A DNA stretch of 64,000 nt from Aotearoamyces nothofagi (Eukaryota; Ascomycota; Leotiomycetes; Leotiales; Tympanidaceae). Below, piece by piece: positions 11,270 through 22,114 of this stretch (the first letter of the stretch is position 1; each line of letters starts with the position of its first letter). The stretch lies in NCBI GenBank assembly GCA_015345905.1, contig JADDTR010000009.1, forward strand, positions 186,001 to 250,000. Reading direction: 5' to 3'. A program made the translations under genes and the position numbers. The notes under the pieces are model-generated. The model saw only the letters and a list, made by a program, of their open reading frames with translations. It was not told the origin of the DNA and searched no databases.

Positions 11270-14200
11270 ATGCCCACCTTCCCGGGCTTGCTACGGCGAC
11301 GCGGTCAACTCGATCAAATCAGCGATGCCGATGCCCAACGGCACAGCTCAATCCTGAGTGTGCCCGACGCTGAAATACCTATCTCGAGGTCCAGCGAGCA
11401 GCTTCCTCGGAAGCCAGATGCCTCAAGTCTCCTATCACCGTCTATATCGCCAGATGCTGCCGTTGCTTCAACCCCAGCACGTGCGTCAGAGCATCTGGAA
11501 CGTCCAGCCTCACCTGCCATTCAGGATGAGAATCTGAAGCATCGTCGGTTCTCAATGCTCAAGTTCCGTCATGCCTCGGATTCTCAGTTATCTACTAGGG
11601 CACGGCAGCAGGCTGAGGCAGATGCAGCTCCTCCAATGCCTAAACGTAAGTGGCTTTATTATTATAACTATCATTGTCGGACGGTGGCTCTGCGTCTGTT
11701 CAAGCAGCTTTTTAAAGAAACCGAATTTACTGACCTGCCTTCTAAACAGCTCCTGAGATCATCACAACTGCTCCCACAATAGACATCAACGCTGCGGAAA
11801 ACAAGAAGAAGCCGAGGATGCAACTGCCAGGACGCAGCAAGACATCGACAGATACAACAATGCCCAACATTGATGAAGCATTAAGTATTGCCCAGAAAGA
11901 GAGAAGAAAGACAATGTTGGAAGGGGGCGCATCTGGAAGCCGAGTTACTTTTGATGAAACTGGTAGGCCCGCATATGAAATGGGTCCAGCTCCTCCTGCC
12001 TATGGTGATGAAGCCGCTTCCGCTCTCACTATACCCATGAATCGACTCTCAGAATCATCGAGGTCTGACGGCAGCTCAGGAGATCACGGTGTGTATGCAA
12101 CAACCACTACAACTACCCATACTGTACAGACGACAACAACATTCTTTCGTCTACCGCGTCGGAAGAATAAGGGACCATTGTTTCCTCTGCCTCCGAAGGT
12201 CATCGCTCCTGACCATGGCAGCTCTTTAGCTATTCCAGGCAGCGTTTACAAAGCTAGCGGCGATTCTGGATCAACAAGCTGCGATTCCGCCACCATGGGA
12301 GGAGCTCTACAGATGCCTGCCCCCTCTGAAGATAGCATCGGATTTATGTCACCGCTCCCATCTCCGACTCATGCCGCTCTTGCAAGATCCTCGATGGCCT
12401 TCACTGCTCCCGGAGCTCCACTTATCCGAAACAACTCGAATACCTCGGGTCGGTCCTCCCCTGTCCGCTCGCGACTAAGTTTGCGAGAAAGGTCATCGAC
12501 CGTGAGCTCTTTGGGAAACATACCAAGCAATGACCAGCTGCCTACTCCAACATTGCCCTCAACACGTACCTCGACTTCCACTGGCAGGAAAAGTTTTGGG
12601 GACTTATTCAGTTTATCGCACAGAATGCGACACAACTCGGAACCTCATTTCGTACCATCTGGGCCTGCTACTCCAGGATCATATTCTTCTAAAAACAACT
12701 CGATGCAATTAACCAGAGAGCCAATCGTGATCCCGGAAAGACAAGAAGAGGACACCCCTGCCAAATACCTAGTTCGTCTCGAAGAAGCCGTAAGTAGAGG
12801 CGTCGTTGCAAGCGTATTATCAAAAGGGAGTGATCCTTTTTCACAACAAGTGTTACGAAGTTACATGCGAGGGTTTGGATTTTTTGGTGATCCGATGGAT
12901 ATGGCAATTCGAAAGCTTTTGATGGAGGTCGAACTACCAAAGGAAACTCAGCAGATTGATAGGTGTCTGCAAGCTTTCGCAAACAGATACCATGAGTGCA
13001 ATCCTGGCATATATGCATCACCAGACCAAGCTTATTTCATCGCCTTTTCCATTCTTATCCTGCATACAGATGTTTTCAACAAGAATAACAAACACAAGAT
13101 GCAGAAGCACGACTACGTTAAGAATACCCAAGGCGAGGGCATCTTTGATGAAATACTTGAGTGTTTTTATGACAATATCTCTTATACACCATTCATTCAT
13201 GTCGAGGACGATATTGACATCAATGGCGAGCGTATAATCCAGCATAAAACAAAAAAGAAATCCTCTATCTTCCCTCGACCCAATAGCGACACAGCGAAGC
13301 GACCTTTGAGAGAACCGATCGATCCTTATACTCTGATCATTGACAGTCAACTGGATACTCTCAGACCCAACCTGAAGGATGTGATGCATCTAGAAGAGCA
13401 TTATAACTACATTGGTACAGCACAATCACTCAATCTGCAGGATCTGCAAAAGACATTCTTCAGAACCGGAGTCCTACAGATTGTATCTGCGAGATCCCGT
13501 CCCGATGCCTTCATGTCGGAAAAGACCGTTACTAATCCTGAAGAAGCCCATCCTGGCATTGTCGACATTAAAATCACTAAAGTTGGTCTAGTCTGGCGGA
13601 AGGATGTTAAGAAGAAAAAGACCAGATCCCCATGGCAAGAATGGGGCGCCATACTCACAGGAGCTCAACTTTATTTTTTCCGCAACACTACATGGATTAA
13701 GAGCCTGATGCATCAACACGAAACTCACATTAAACAAGGCCATGACGGTATTCCCGTTGTTTTCAAGCCGCCTCTTGAGCAATTCAAGCCAGACGCGCTT
13801 ATGTCGACAGATGACGCTGTGGCCTTACTCGACTCGACTTACAAGAAACATAAAAATGCGTTCTTGTTCGTTCGTCACGGGGGATTTGAGGAGACATTCT
13901 TAGCTGACAACGAAGACGAGATGAATGATTGGATAGCCAAGCTAAACTACGCCGCTGCGTTCCGTACATCTGGCGTAAGAATGCGAGGTGTTGTAGGAGG
14001 TAACTACGAAGGTCAAAGAACTCGTGGCATTAGAAGACTCGAGAGCAACACAGACACCTCACGGTCCATACAGACCCCTACAGGCGAAGTCGTAGTTACA
14101 AGTGGACGGATCGATACGAAGATGGCTCAAGATATATTAGCAGCAAGAAGGGAAATAATGCTACAAAAGATTTCTGAAGCCGAAGACAAGCTTGTTGTGG

Positions 14201-15642
14201 CAAAGAAGCAACTTGATGCTCAACTCCGAAATGCGCGGCATTTACAGATTCTTACGCCGATCCAGGCGAAGACTCGTGAGCAAGTCGTCCACGCAGCTGG
14301 CCGCATGGCAGCCAAGCTGAAATGGGTCAGGATGGAAATTTGGCGTATGAAGTGCCATAAAGACATATTGTCGATGGACTTGGATGAGGAGAAGCATGTC
14401 CGTGGAAATGCGGAGGTGGATCCCGAGAGGACACCAACAGCAAGAACAGCCGAGAAGAACAGCCCAACTCGTTTAGATTCGAAGATTGGCACCAATTCCA
14501 GTCCTTGCCGGCACCCCCAGTCACCGAGACTACGGCCGTCTAGTCAACCAGCATTTGGGAAAGAGAAAGATTTTGGCATGGAGGATATCTTCCAGACACC
14601 GCCGGCATTACGGGGTGCAACAAGCTTTCACAAATCACAGGCGTCCTGGGAATTGCCGCCATTGACTTTTGGTTCTGAAATTGCCCGGGAGCCCTCGAAA
14701 TTGAGTAGCCTACCAAGAAGCCCCGTACTCTCCCATGTGTCATCTTTCCCTAGCATACGGCCTACGACTTCAGTGGAGACGCAGCGGGCGGTCTCATTAC
14801 CCCAGCCAGATGCTGCTGAACAAGTAGTTTTAGAAAACGCAGGACTAGTAACCGCAAACTCCAGGACTTCAGATACTAGAGTGGTAGAAGGTGAAGCTGA
14901 AGAAAGCCACGAGCGCCGTGAAACGGTCGAAAGCTCTGAAAGGGACAAGATTGACCGTGGGAAGGTGCGACGAAGCCTCCACCGCACCCTCAGAGAAGCA
15001 CATGTACCAACTCACCATCGGAGCCGTAAGGGTAAAGATTCCACCTCGAGTGCCGGGATGTCTGACGAAGGTACTTCCGACGATGTTCTCGCTCGTGGCA
15101 GCGGAAGCTTTGTTGTGCATGGTAAGAAGGCTAGTGTCATCACTTTTGGAGAGGAACTCTCACATATGTCCCCCGATGAACGTCTCCGTTTGCGAAAACA
15201 AGCTCGCAAAGAAGACCCAATAGGCGCCTCCCATACTGTACTCGAAGATGATCTTCGATATATACTCGCGGAGCCTATCGAGCTCCGCGAGCATCGCGAC
15301 TCGACTGCCAGCGGTAGCACTGCGACCGCGCGTAGTTCCAGAGATTTACACAGGCGCCTCTCACAACACGCCTCCACGCTCAGCGCTCAGGAATTTGATG
15401 AAGATAGTGAAGCAGCGTTGAGTATTTCTGATGGTATGAGGACACCGTTACCGCCTGTCGAGGACTTGGAGGAGGGGGATATGGAACTCGGTCCAAGCGG
15501 TACAGGGAAATATGATGCAGTTAATACTCCAGAAGCAGCGGATGGTCCCGTGCAAGAACATCTAACGGAAAAGGAGAAAATAGCAGGCAGTGACAGCCAG
15601 CAGAGGCTTCCCAGTGCCGTGCTACAGGGTGCGGCAGCTTGA
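11270..15642 (+). CDS. SYT1: Sec7/PH Arf guanine-nucleotide exchange factor (SYT1-like), 2 exons
   Basis: It activates Arf-type GTPases in Golgi/endosome traffic. Exons 11270-11645 and 11750-15642 give 1422 residues. The N-terminal 450 residues are Ser/Pro-rich and disordered. The Sec7 domain spans roughly 458-614 and has both hallmark motifs: LPKETQQIDR, with the glutamate finger, and ILHTDVFNKNNK. A PH domain follows at about 728-862 (GLVWRKDVKKKK to WIAKLNYAAAF), then a coiled-coil segment (EIMLQKISEAEDKL) and a long acidic, Ser-rich tail. Domain order matches yeast Syt1 and its filamentous relatives, which are larger. An 85-bp stretch of exon 1 (11331-11415) has a diverged copy at 25102-25186. 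Nothing looks broken. Confidence 0.9.
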
Positions 15643-15991
15643 GTCGCAGCGATCTCTGCGAATATGATTTATAAGTTCGATGAGGGTTTTTTTTTTTTTA
15701 GCAAAACATAGCATGCGGGAAACATCCAAAAGTCCTACAGTCTACGTATATGGCGCATTATGGAACATTGGCTGCGGGCGTCGGCTAGGGGTTCTGGAAG
15801 GGAAGGCGCACTACTGGGATATGGATGTGCAGCATATTTTTGGTAGCTGATACTTTGGCGTGGGCCATTTTATCATGAAGATGTAGCATAACAAAGGGGA
15901 ATTAGAAATGTACATGTCCACTGCCGTGCTATGTTTGACCCACCACAGCACAAGTCCGAGCTCTACGGCACGCGTCGCCAAGATGTGCAGA
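15643..15991. other. Convergent intergenic region, SYT1-like / CEM1
   Basis: 3' flanks of both genes. It contains a T12 run near 15688. No gene was seen. Confidence 0.6.
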
Positions 15992-17468
15992 CTATGAAAA
16001 TCCCCCTCTATAGCCGTACTTGCAGAAGACCAAGCTCGCGTTGGTGCCACCGAAGCCGAAGCTGTTGGACATGGCGACGCCGACCCTCTTCTGCTGGGCG
16101 TGGAGCGGGGCGTAGTTGAAGTCGAAGCCCTCCGAGGGGCGGCGGAGATTGAGCGTGGGCGGGATCGCGTCCTGGGCCGTGTCAGCGGCTCCGCCGGGGG
16201 AGGGGGGTCAGGGGGTCAGGGGGTCAGGGGGTCAGGGGGGGGGGAGAGATACCTCGTGCACGGCCAGGATGGAGAAGATGGCCTCGACGGCGCCGGCGGC
16301 GCCCAGGAGGTGGCCCGTGGCGCCCTTGGTGCTGCTGACGGCGACGTCGCCGGGCCGCGCGACGCCGTCGCCGCCGCTGGCGAGCATGAGGCTCCGGACG
16401 GCGGCGTGCTCGGCGGCGTCGCCGGCGGGCGTGCTGGTGGCGTGCGCGTTGATGTAGTCGACGTCGCGGGGCCGGACGGCCGCGCTCTTCAGCGCCCTCC
16501 TCATGGCCAGCAGGGCGCCGGCGCCGTCCGGGCGCGGCGCCGTCATGTGGTGGGCGTCGCCGCTGCAGCCGTAGCCGATGAGCTCGGCGTAGACGCGGGC
16601 CCCTCGCGCTCGCGCGTGCTCGAGCTCTTCCAGGACCACCACGCCCGCTCCCTCGCCCACCACGAAGCCGCAGCGGTCCTGGTCGAAGGGCCGCGAGGCG
16701 CGGGCCGGGTCGTCGTTGTATCCGGTGGCCAGGGAGCGCGACCTCGCGAAGCCGGCAAAGGTGAGCGGGTGGATGCAGGACTCGGACCCGCCGGCCACCA
16801 TCACGTCTGCGTCGCCGAGCGCGATGAAGCGCGACGCGTCGCCGATGGAGTGGGCGCCGGTGGTGCAGGCCGTGGTTACCGAGTGGTTGGGGCCCTGGAA
16901 GCCGTACCTCATGGAGATGTGCCCGGCCGCGAGGTTAATGAGCAGCCTGGGGACGAAGAGCGGCGACACCTTTCTGTAGCCCTGGCGGGGTGGTGGTTTC
17001 AGCAGTCTACAACGCCACAAGCAGCACGGATGATGGACTGACCCCGCGATGAAAGGCTAAGCTGGTATCGACCATCTCGTCGAGATTCCCGATCCCGCTC
17101 CCGAGGCACACGCCCGTCATCTCGCTCTCCTCCGTGCCAGGACGCGGCCTCCACCCCGAGTCCAGCAGGGCCATCTCTGCCGCGGCGATAGCGTACTGCG
17201 TGAACTTGGCCATTCGCCGTCCGTCGCTGGCAGAGACCCAGTCTGCGGCCCGCCACCTCCCGTCCGTGGCGCTGCCCAGAGGTACGAGGCCGGCGACGCG
17301 GCTGGGGAGTGAGCTGTAGTCGTGGTTCGGCGAGCTGGGAGCTTGCGGCTGGAGCTGGGAGGTAGAGACAATGCCGCTGGCGCCGGCAAGGAGACGGCTC
17401 CAGATGTGCTGGATGCCGGCTCCGAGGGGCGTAACGGCGCCGAGGCCAGTGACGACTACGCGGCGCAT
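15992..17468 (-). CDS. CEM1: Mitochondrial 3-oxoacyl-ACP synthase (KAS II type), 3 exons
   Basis: It condenses malonyl-ACP with acyl-ACP in mitochondrial type II fatty-acid synthesis, which feeds lipoate. Exons 17468-17043, 16981-16253 and 16171-15992 give 444 residues, the usual length. The Cys-His-His triad is complete: Cys181 in [11 protein letters not shown], His322 in [11 protein letters not shown] and His366 in [12 protein letters not shown]. The C-terminus carries the GFGGTN loop. All introns are phase 0. Intron 2 (81 nt) holds tandem GGGGGTCA on the plus strand. The start [16 protein letters not shown] leaves almost no presequence, so import may use an internal or cryptic signal, or an upstream exon may be missed. 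Codon use is much more GC-rich than in neighbours. Confidence 0.93.
16202..16244 (+). repeat. GGGGGTCA tandem repeat inside CEM1 intron 2
   Basis: One GGGGGGTCA, three exact GGGGGTCA units and then ten Gs. This is five G-runs within 43 bp on the strand opposite the gene, so the intron RNA is C-rich. Confidence 0.9.
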
Positions 17469-18346
17469 TGGGATGGCATGTTGTTTATTTTGACAACAGT
17501 GTGGGCGATTGTAAGCTGAGAGCTCAAGGCTGAGCTTTTAAAGAGTGCTGGGGGTCGAGGCTGCGGGAAGCTAGTGTGCTTGCGAACTAGCGTGCTTTCG
17601 GCTGCAGGTTTCCGTGGCCGATATAGCCCTGGGCTAATGCTGTAGAATATACTCGGATACGTATTCAGGCTTCGCTGTAGACCAAAGAATCTGCTACCAG
17701 ATCCCAGGGAACTCTCTCTGATATAGCAGGGCTGAGACGTCTGGTGCCAATCTAGTAAGACGTTGTTCTCTTCTTGGATAGAACTAGCTACTAGAACTTG
17801 CCATGTATAGTGCTTACTGGAACAAGTTTCATTCCGAAATCCATGTACTTTATCACAGAGATCAGAAGAGGCATACGCTGCTCGAGCTCGTAGCAATAGA
17901 TGAACTGTTTGATTGACCAATGTGCCTATCGATACAAGCGCACCAGATTGCATCCTGATCCCCCCCCCCCCCATTCATTCTTTACCACCGACCTACCCTA
18001 TACCCAGCCAACCGCGCAAGTGCACTCCGTGCGATAGCCAAAGAAGGAAAACTCCTCATATCCATCACCTGCATCGGATACCAAGGAGTTATAAGCCGGA
18101 TAGAGGCCCAAACCAATGCTAACACCGCCCGTCCATCCGGTTCCCCACTTGGCACTTCCACCAGGGGAACAGACCGCGCTGCCGTTACGCACAAGAATGA
18201 CCACGCCCGATATAAGAGCGAGAACAGAGTCAGGTTATTTGAATTTGGAGATCATATGCAGATCGCTCGAGGGGTGGGGGTTGCAGGACAGATCCCGGGC
18301 ATGGGCTGTCGTCGTGGAGGCTGAGCCCGAAGGTTGGGGTACTGCT
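17469..18346. other. Region between PKA 3' end and CEM1 start
   Basis: It should hold the CEM1 promoter and the PKA 3' UTR. A 172-codon open frame on the minus strand (17974-17456) overlaps the CEM1 start in another frame and has no family signature, so it was not called. A run of 13-14 Cs lies near 17961. Confidence 0.5.
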
Positions 18347-19968
18347 TCAGAAGTCCGTGAACAGCGGGGCGTGCCTACCGCGATGTCAGCTCTGCCATTT
18401 GAAAAGAATCACGGGCTATATCATACTCATCAGGGCCAGATTGGCCGTACTGCTCCGTCTCTTCAGGGTACTTGTCGAACTGGCTTGCGTCACCAACGCC
18501 GGCCTTTACTGGCGGAACATAAGGAGCATCAATATCCTTCTTCGCAAGCCTTTCCCAAGTGACCTCGGTGAACCACCGATGCTTCTTGACATCCTCGGCG
18601 CCGCCATGCAAGTTCCCGAGCCTCTTCGTGAGATCGGACGTGATCAGACGCTGCAATAAGTCTTGGGCATCGGGATGGATATAAGGCGGATACTTCACGC
18701 GGCCTTTGAGAATATTCTCATAGATCTTCATAGGGGATCCGCCGTCCCAGAACGGCGTGTAGCCGCATAGCATTTCGAAAATTAAGATTCCAAGCGACCA
18801 CCTAGATGCAATTAGACATGCTCTTACCAAAACGCTGGATCGTATGCCTACCAGTCAACCGACTTGTTGTATCCCTTGCTCGATACAACTTCCGGCGCCA
18901 AGTAGTCCGGGGTCCCGCAGAGAGTCCAGGTGATGTCCGGCACCCTCTTTGCAAAGCCGAAATCGGTGATCTTGAGGTGGCCATGACGATCAAGCAGCAG
19001 ATTCTCGGGCTTCAAATCGCGGTAGATGATCTCTTTCGCGTGGAGATACTCGAGCGCAAGAGTGACCTCGGCGGCATAGAACTTCGCGACAGGGTTCGGA
19101 AAGCGCTATTTACCAAACGATTAGTTGTGCTGTACAGAAGGTTAGAGGAGCCTACCTGTGATTTCCTGAGCAGCGAGAAGAGCTCGCCTCCCTCAACGAA
19201 GTCCATGACCATGTAGAGATTCCTCGAATCCTGAAAGGTGCCCCACAGAGTGATCAAGAATGGATGCTTGACTTCTTGCAGCATCCTCCGCTCGTCATTG
19301 GTGTGCTCCACCTGCTTCATCTTGACCACCTGCGTCTTCTTCAGGACCTTGACAGCATAGTATCGCTGATTGTGCTTGGATTGGACGAGATGAACCCGTC
19401 CAAAGCTGCCTGTTCCCAAGGTCCGCAAGATCTCAAAGTCCCCAAGTGTATATTTTCCCTTTGTAGTCCTGGCTGGCGTCGCCTGCTGCGATTCCTTGAG
19501 AGCGCTCGTGCTACTGGCAGCGGTCGCGGTGTTGCTGTGGGTGGCCATCTGCGCTAGATATGACTGGGCTGCGCCGTCATGCTGTGGGGGGTTTATGAGG
19601 TTGCTGATGCTTGGAAGGTTCTGCTGCTGGGCTGCAGGGGCAGGCGTCCCGCTGTGTGGAGACGGTTCGTATGCCTGCTGCTGCTGGTGCTGCTGGTGTT
19701 GCTGCTGCTGCTGCTGGTAGCTCGCCCCTTGCGTCATTGAGCTCTGCTCGCCAGCTACCACGGGGGTGTCCTGACTAGGTGAATCCGGGGATTGATTCGT
19801 CTGTGGAGCAGGCACGGACAGTGTCGATTCGATCGTGATTGCCCTGTCGAGCCCGCTGGAGGAGGCCGGGATTATGGGCGAGGTGGGCTGGCTGGAGGAG
19901 GACGAGATGTCTTTAGAGCCAGACGACTCCTTCGTCCTTTTCTTCTTGAGGAAGCCGAGTGTCGGCAT
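18347..19968 (-). CDS. cAMP-dependent protein kinase catalytic subunit, 4 exons
   Basis: Catalytic subunit of PKA, a Ser/Thr kinase controlling growth, conidiation and nutrient responses. Exons 19968-19156, 19105-18852, 18801-18427 and 18374-18347 give 489 residues. A 175-residue N-terminal extension includes a Gln/His tract from CAG repeats (about residues 85-98) and starts [14 protein letters not shown], typical of filamentous fungi. The kinase core has the Gly loop [46 protein letters not shown] (activation-loop Thr) and [13 protein letters not shown] across an intron. The last exon is only 28 nt. Splicing it in replaces an unlikely read-through tail with EHAPLFTDF, the FxxF hydrophobic motif expected at the PKA C-terminus. 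The start region is preceded by a repeat-rich leader. Confidence 0.95.
19678..19720 (-). repeat. CAG repeat coding for polyGln in PKA
   Basis: Read on the minus strand, CAG/CAA triplets with a few CAC give a Gln/His tract in the N-terminal extension. It is likely length-variable between strains. Confidence 0.8.
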
Positions 19969-20632
19969 TCAGAGTTTGTGCGGGCTGCTCTCGCCGAGAC
20001 GAGGACGATGGCCTGACCGCGGCTCCCAACGTCAAGACCCAGTCCTGAAACCTGCGACGCTGCGGAGCGGGTAGAGGGCGCAACAGAGAGAGCAATGCGA
20101 CCGATGCGTGACCGATGCGTGACCGATGTCGCGGGCGGGGAATTGGGTGGGGAATTGGGTGAATATGGGATCTCGAGCGTGTCAATCGCGCGGCCTTGCT
20201 GGAGCAGCTTGAGAGTGTAAGATTGAGCGCGGGCAGCTGCAGTGGGTCCAGTCGTCGGGGCGTCGTAGCTCTGCTTGCGCTACGCACAGCAGTGCGATGC
20301 AGGCGGGTGCGGTCTCGATCGGGACTGGAATTGGCAGTGGAATTGGGGCTGGGGGCTGGGTGCGGCCGACCCTGGCCTGCTATCGTGGGTGAGCAGCGCA
20401 GCAGAGGCAGCACGGGCGGCCCAATTGGACAGGACCGAGACGGAAGAAGTGCGCAGCGTCGGCTAGCAATAGCAATAGCAATAATGATGATGATGATAAA
20501 ATAATAGTAATAATAGCAGGCAGGACGGAGAGAGGAGCGAGGAGTGAGAAGAAGAAGAAGAAGACAGCGCGACAGCGAGGGAGACGGGAAGGTGGGAAGA
20601 TGGGAAGGAATGGCGAAGAGTCGAGGGACAGG

Positions 20633-20671
20633 AAGAAGAAGAAGAAGAAGAAGAAGAAGAAGAAGAAGAAG
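20633..20671 (+). repeat. GAA trinucleotide array
   Basis: About thirteen GAA/AAG triplets in a row. A leader transcribed toward PKA would read CUU repeats. Confidence 0.85.
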
Positions 20672-21122
20672 CGCGTGGGCGAGAGGAGAGAAGAGAGAGA
20701 TGGCAGTGCGTGCGCTGTGGCTGTGGCTGTGGCCGTGGCCGTGGCCGTCGGGTAGGTAAGACACTGGATGGGGGATGAGGGATGGGAGATGGGAGATGGG
20801 AGATGGGAGATGGGGAATGAATGAATGGGGCATGGGAATGGAAGCGATGGGGAAGCGATGCGAGGGGAGGGGAGGCAGGAGGCAGGAGGCAGGATGGCAG
20901 GATGGCAGGATGGCGAGGGCGGGCCACTAACTCGGGCAGCCCAGACGGTCGCTCGGGGGTGCTTGCTCGGTGCACTGTGCGGGAGCAGAGCAGTGCTGTG
21001 CAGTGGGCTACTGGCTACTGACTACTGACTGCTGGCTACTGGCTACTGGCTGCTGGCTTTACAGTTACTGGCGTTACTGGCACCTGGCATCACTGGAAGC
21101 TGGCGTGGTGGGCTGGTGGGGT

Positions 21123-21262
21123 AGAGTAGTAGGGTGGTAGAGTAGTAGGGTAGGGTAGGGTAGGGTAGAGCAGAGTAGAGTAGACGAGACACCCCCGACA
21201 AGTAGAGTAGTAGAGTAGTAGAGTAGAGTAGAGTAGGGTAGAGTAGGGTAGAGTAGAGCAGG
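21123..21262 (+). repeat. GTAGA/GTAGG pentamer arrays, telomere-like look
   Basis: Interleaved AGTAG, GTAGA and GTAGG pentamers, repeated again at about 21560-21620. They resemble TTAGGG but have a five-base period, so they are not telomeric repeats in the strict sense. Confidence 0.75.
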
Positions 21263-21835
21263 TTAGGGTAGACGAGCCACCCCCGACACGCCAGGCAGCA
21301 GAGAGAGAGAGAGAGACCTCCCTCCGCCCTCCGCCCTCTGCCCTCTGCCCTCCGCCCTCTATCCTCCATCCTCCCGGCCCAGGCCCGCAGCCGATAGGGT
21401 CGGGGAGAGCCTGCGGCCGTATGGCGAGCAGGTAGGCGATGCGCCGACGCGCCGACGCGGGCACGCTGGCTCGGAGCCGAGACAGACAACTCACGGCCTG
21501 GCGAACTAACTGGCCTGGCGAACTGTGCTGTGCTGCGAGGATTGGGTAGGGCAGGGGAGGGTAGGATAGGATGGAAGAGAAGACGATAGGGTAGGATAGG
21601 GTAGGGTAGGGTAAGGTAGCAGGCATCGACTTCAACAATCACTACCACTGCAACAACCACTGCCACTGCCGCTGAGTCGCCGTCTCTCTCGGGCACGAAA
21701 ACAATCAAGACATTGCCGTCGTCGCTGCACCCGACTGAGCAGCACCCACTCACTTCACTCACTCACTCACTCGCTGGCGGACAGCGTGCACCCAATGCTG
21801 GCGACCTCTGCCCGTCATCTACTGAGCAGGCGCCG

Positions 21836-21866
21836 TGCATCTGCATCTGCATCTGCATCTGCATCT
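21836..21866 (+). repeat. CATCTG hexamer array
   Basis: Five consecutive CATCTG units. Confidence 0.9.
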
Positions 21867-22114
21867 GGCTATACCGTAACATCCTTTGTGCCATCTACCT
21901 ATCCATCCATCTATCGAGTTCTCTCATCTCCCGAGTTCTCTATCTATCCATCCAGTCCTCGATCTCCCGTCCCGCATCATGTGCGCGTCCTGTGACACCG
22001 AGCCAATATAATCCCCCTATAACCCTGGCCCCTCCCCGCCAAACGCCAACGCCAACGCCGTCGCCATGCCGTAGCTGTACAGATCCCAGATCGGCTCGGC
22101 CCTCGCTCCTGCCC

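Larger units (their letters stand above)
19969..22114. promoter_or_regulatory. Repeat-rich upstream region of PKA
   Basis: More than 2 kb without a convincing gene. It contains ATA/ATG triplets (20467-20510), GAA triplets (about 20633-20671), GGGAGAT units (about 20783-20812), GGCAG/GATGG units (about 20875-20920), CTACTGG units (about 21004-21056), pentamer GTAGA/GTAGG arrays (about 21123-21262 and 21560-21620), a CT-rich block (21315-21375) and a CATCTG hexamer array (21836-21866). The array-bearing strand is purine-rich for long stretches, so a leader transcribed toward PKA would be pyrimidine-rich. Long open frames here are products of these repeats. Confidence 0.7.

Noticed and set aside
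17456-17974. 172-codon open frame on the minus strand upstream of CEM1
   Set aside because: It overlaps the CEM1 start in another frame, begins in a G-run giving poly-Gly, and has no family signature; more likely leader sequence.
21123-21620. Possible interstitial telomere
   Set aside because: The period is five bases, not the six of TTAGGG, so it was kept only as a microsatellite with a speculative note.
19913-21762. Long minus-strand frames rich in Ser, Leu and Pro
   Set aside because: They are translations of simple repeats (CTT, CCTAC and similar) in the PKA upstream region.
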